Assembly: GCA_002438505.1 (NCBI GenBank)
Contig: DJPI01000034.1
Location: 1-24,489 of the forward strand
Reading direction: 5' to 3'
Length of the DNA: 24,489 nt
Origin: Ruminococcaceae bacterium UBA6416
Lineage (GTDB): Bacteria; Bacillota; Clostridia; Oscillospirales; Acutalibacteraceae
Within the stretch, counting starts at the first letter, position 1; every line of letters starts with the position of its first letter. The notes below the pieces were generated by a model. That model worked only from the letters and a program-made list of their open reading frames with translations. It searched no databases and had not been told where the DNA came from. A program made the translations under genes and the position numbers. Below are positions 22,753-24,489 of the stretch, piece after piece.

Positions 22753-24096
22753 TCACCTTGTCAGCACGCCGCCATCGGAGAAAAGCAGCAAAAGAACATC
22801 CGCTTCCTCGCCGGTCTGCGCGTCAATATATATGAGCGCCTGACTGCCGTTTTTGTCTGCGCAATGAAGCTCATAGCAAAGCCTTTCCTTTCCGTCCTTT
22901 CCGGGAATGACGGCAACGGCACTGCTCCTGAGGCTCAAAAGCGGCGAAAGCCTTTTCTGCGCGGCTTTGAGGGTGATTTTTGCCGCCGGAAGGCTTCTTT
23001 CGCAGTGATTCATCAGAAATCCGCGCGCGTCAACGGCGGCAATTTTCCCGCTGTCAAGCGAAACGGAAACCTTGATGAGGTCGGCGTAAAACGTCACGGC
23101 ATTTTCCTTGTATGCAAAATTTATTGTGCAAACGCCGTCATATGTGCTGTAATAGCTCTCTTTCATGTTTTCATAGCCGGCCTTTGAAAGGAATTCTTTT
23201 GCGCGTTTTGCGGCCTGCTCCTCCTTGAGCTGAATTTCAAGCGAGTGCTCCGGGTTTGTCATATAGCAAAGGAAGCCGCCGTTTTTTGTGATGGCAACGC
23301 TTTTTTCACCCTTTGAAAAGCAGAAAAGCTCAAGAGTTCCGGTCTCATCGCTGTCGCTGTGCAGTTCGGTTTCCCGGCATTCAAGGAGAAGCGCCGCTTT
23401 CTTTTTTGCCTCGTCTTGGGTGATTTGCTTTTTGCCCTTAACAAAAAGAGCTTCTCTTCCGAGCACACTGTCCGCAAACGGGCCGTCATAAATGAGCGTT
23501 GGATAGTCGGTGAGCGATTGTGCGGTGTCATTCATTCCGTCCGAAAAATACTCTGCACTGTCCTTTGAGCCGAGGGTCAGCGTTGAAACGCTTTTTTCAA
23601 ATGAGACCGTGTCGTCATAGGTTCCGGCAAGCAGCTTGTCCATTCCGGAAGAAAGTGAGTTTGAATATTCAAACAGCGCCGAAAGCGCCTTGCGGTCACT
23701 CTCGCTGAGCGTTTCGTTTTTGGAAAGCTTTTTGTCGAGTGCAAGCGTGTAGTCGCCAACCTGGGAAAGGAATTTATAAATCCCGTCGCTTTGGAGTGTT
23801 TCGCTTGTAATCTGACCCAAGCCGACCTTTGCCGCGGCGGCGCTTTTATAAAGCTGAGTTCCGAGTGAGGTCAGCATCGGCTCCGTGTTGCAAAAAAGGC
23901 TTTTTTGAAGATTGACCGTTATTGAGTCAAGATTTTCGCAAAGCTCACTGACCGCTCTGCGCGAGGACTCAAGGGCGCTGCTTTTATATTTATTTGCGCG
24001 GACGGCAAAAACGATTGTTGACGCCGCAAGCACCGCGCAGAGAAAGGAAAGGAAGCTGACTGCTCTTATCCATGCGGTTCGGTTCGTTTTTTTCAT
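22753..24096 (-). CDS. ypeB: Germination protein YpeB
   Basis: 447 residues, the usual size. It begins with a membrane anchor at about 9-31 (RAVSFLSFLCAVLAASTIVF). The YpeB helical domain follows, with SELCENLDSITVNLQKSLF, AAAAKVGLGQI and FLSQVGDYTLALDKKLS. Three PepSY-like repeats lie at about 220-285, 295-375 and 375-447. YpeB is a spore-membrane protein that stabilises and restrains the cortex-lytic enzyme SleB until germination. The ATG at 24096 follows AAAGGAGG. sleB usually stands directly upstream but is not found in the 390 bp remaining here, so this ypeB is unlinked from sleB. A sigma-G-like promoter lies about 210 nt upstream. Confidence 0.93.
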   Translation of the reverse strand: MKKTNRTAWIRAVSFLSFLCAVLAASTIVFAVRANKYKSSALESSRRAVSELCENLDSITVNLQKSLFCNTEPMLTSLGTQLYKSAAAAKVGLGQITSETLQSDGIYKFLSQVGDYTLALDKKLSKNETLSESDRKALSALFEYSNSLSSGMDKLLAGTYDDTVSFEKSVSTLTLGSKDSAEYFSDGMNDTAQSLTDYPTLIYDGPFADSVLGREALFVKGKKQITQDEAKKKAALLLECRETELHSDSDETGTLELFCFSKGEKSVAITKNGGFLCYMTNPEHSLEIQLKEEQAAKRAKEFLSKAGYENMKESYYSTYDGVCTINFAYKENAVTFYADLIKVSVSLDSGKIAAVDARGFLMNHCERSLPAAKITLKAAQKRLSPLLSLRSSAVAVIPGKDGKERLCYELHCADKNGSQALIYIDAQTGEEADVLLLLFSDGGVLTR

Positions 24097-24120
24097 TGCA
24101 AAGTTTTCCTCCTTTTTGCT

Positions 24121-24151
24121 GAAAAAAGGCACGCCTTTCCGGCGCACCTTT
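24121..24151 (-). terminator. Terminator-like hairpin in the ypeB leader
   Basis: On the minus strand AAAGGTGCGCC-GGAAA-GGCGTGCCTTT followed by more T residues. It ends 25 nt before the ypeB start, between the sigma-G-like promoter and the ribosome binding site. It would either attenuate ypeB or end an upstream transcript. A second small hairpin, CCTGTCA/TGACAGG, lies at 24163-24183. Confidence 0.6.
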
Positions 24152-24268
24152 AAAATTCTTCGCCTGTCATTATCATTGACAGGAAAAGGGAAAAAATTCA
24201 TCAGGCGGGTGTTGAATAATTGCAGAACGAAAACTCTGATGTCATATTTCTCAACAGCCGCACCTATC

Positions 24269-24310
24269 TTGCTTATTATCTTGCTTACTGTCTTGCTTAT
24301 TATCTTACTA
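24269..24310. repeat. Twelve-bp tandem repeat
   Basis: CTTGCTTATTAT, CTTGCTTACTGT, CTTGCTTATTAT and a partial CTTACTATG follow one another on the plus strand. They lie in the ypeB leader just after the sigma-G-like promoter. Slippage is a likely origin. Confidence 0.65.
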
Positions 24311-24339
24311 TGTATGCAAAACAAGGCAAAGTGAATTCA
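24310..24339 (-). promoter_or_regulatory. Sigma-G-like promoter for ypeB
   Basis: The minus strand reads TGAATT (24339-24334), a 17-nt spacer and CATACAT (24316-24310). The forespore sigma-G consensus is about TGAATA with CATACTA, and ypeB is a known sigma-G gene in Bacillus, so sequence and function agree. The leader is about 205 nt. Confidence 0.55.
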
Positions 24340-24384
24340 AACAAAAGAGTGTTCACATTTTGGTTGTTTATTTCTTATTAAATA

Positions 24385-24413
24385 TTGACATAACTAAAAT
24401 ATTCTGTTAAAAT
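24385..24413 (+). promoter_or_regulatory. Strong promoter at the right edge
   Basis: TTGACA (24385-24390), a 17-nt spacer ending in TGT, and TAAAAT (24408-24413), an extended -10 promoter. It is divergent from ypeB. Confidence 0.75.
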
Positions 24414-24419
24414 AATCAT

Positions 24420-24489
24420 ACAATATAAGTGCAACATATGTTGTGCTTTGGGCTGAACGAGAGTTCCAGGTCCACCAAAGCGGCGGGGA
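24420..24489 (+). ncRNA. Start of a structured leader or RNA, cut by the window
   Basis: After the promoter a palindrome CAACATATGTTG (24432-24443) is followed by GCTTTGG (24445-24451) pairing with CCAAAGC (24475-24481). Inside is a GAAC-GAGA-GTTC hairpin with a GNRA-type loop (24455-24466). Such compact nested pairing suggests a riboswitch-type leader or a stand-alone RNA, but too little is visible to name it. Confidence 0.4.

Noticed and set aside
24239..24334. A 31-residue plus-strand frame with one hydrophobic helix and a charged tail, shaped like a type I toxin
   Set aside because: There is no ribosome binding site or promoter, and its hydrophobic part is simply the translation of the 12-bp repeat array in the ypeB leader.

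Overview
The window reads as chromosomal DNA from a spore-forming, anaerobic, low-to-mid GC Firmicute of the Clostridia, probably a gut Oscillospiraceae/Ruminococcaceae-type organism. The evidence is a YpeB germination protein, strong AGGAGG-type ribosome binding sites, consensus sigma-A promoters (several with an extended TGn -10), many rho-independent terminators, and ferredoxin-type and flavin enzymes typical of anaerobes. Placement below class level is inference. I see no insertion sequence, prophage, CRISPR array, tRNA or rRNA. Most of the window is ordinary metabolism and transport; the less ordinary material lies in the non-coding DNA.

Layout, left to right. (1) 1-346: a non-coding stretch with a TCTAGCR heptamer array and a duplicated block, and perhaps the edge of a minus-strand ORF. 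(2) 347-3695, minus strand: a three-gene split glutamate synthase large subunit (amidotransferase, FMN/Fe-S synthase, GXGXG domain). It is read from a perfect consensus promoter through a leader with a terminator-like hairpin. (3) 3971-5233, plus: the AAA+ ATPase RarA. (4) 5234-6380: a gene-poor 1.1 kb with a long inverted repeat, a possible short minus-strand RNA carrying two copies of a dyad motif, and a promoter-to-terminator RNA unit whose fold and position next to rarA suggest 6S RNA. (5) 6381-8048, plus: nagB and a three-module fibronectin-III-like protein. (6) 8154-8426: a small secreted protein. (7) 8609-12730, plus: a TTG-initiated MarR regulator and a heterodimeric ABC exporter. Four 15-bp-spaced operator-like elements sit immediately after the promoter. 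(8) 12849-16647, minus: an M28-like protein, an MBL-fold hydrolase and uronate isomerase UxaC. (9) 16910-21407, plus: an LhgO/GlpA-like FAD oxidoreductase with a BFD-type Fe-S domain, a pyridine-nucleotide oxidoreductase, a DUF1667 protein and an MFS transporter. (10) 21558-22646, plus: a COG1915/TIGR00300 protein (LOR/SDH domain, archaeal-type ornithine cyclodeaminase family). (11) 22753-24096, minus: YpeB behind a sigma-G-like promoter. (12) 24385-24489: a strong plus-strand promoter firing into a structured, truncated RNA at the right edge.

How the parts fit. GltB makes glutamate from glutamine and 2-oxoglutarate; no GltD is in the window, and the built-in ferredoxin domain suggests ferredoxin may be the donor. 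NagB and UxaC feed amino sugars and uronic acids into central metabolism, which suits a host- or plant-glycan diet. The MarR protein very probably represses its own operon, and so the exporter. The LhgO/GltD-like/DUF1667 trio resembles the anaerobic glycerol-3-phosphate dehydrogenase module but is linked here to an MFS carrier rather than to GlpF/GlpK, so its substrate is open.
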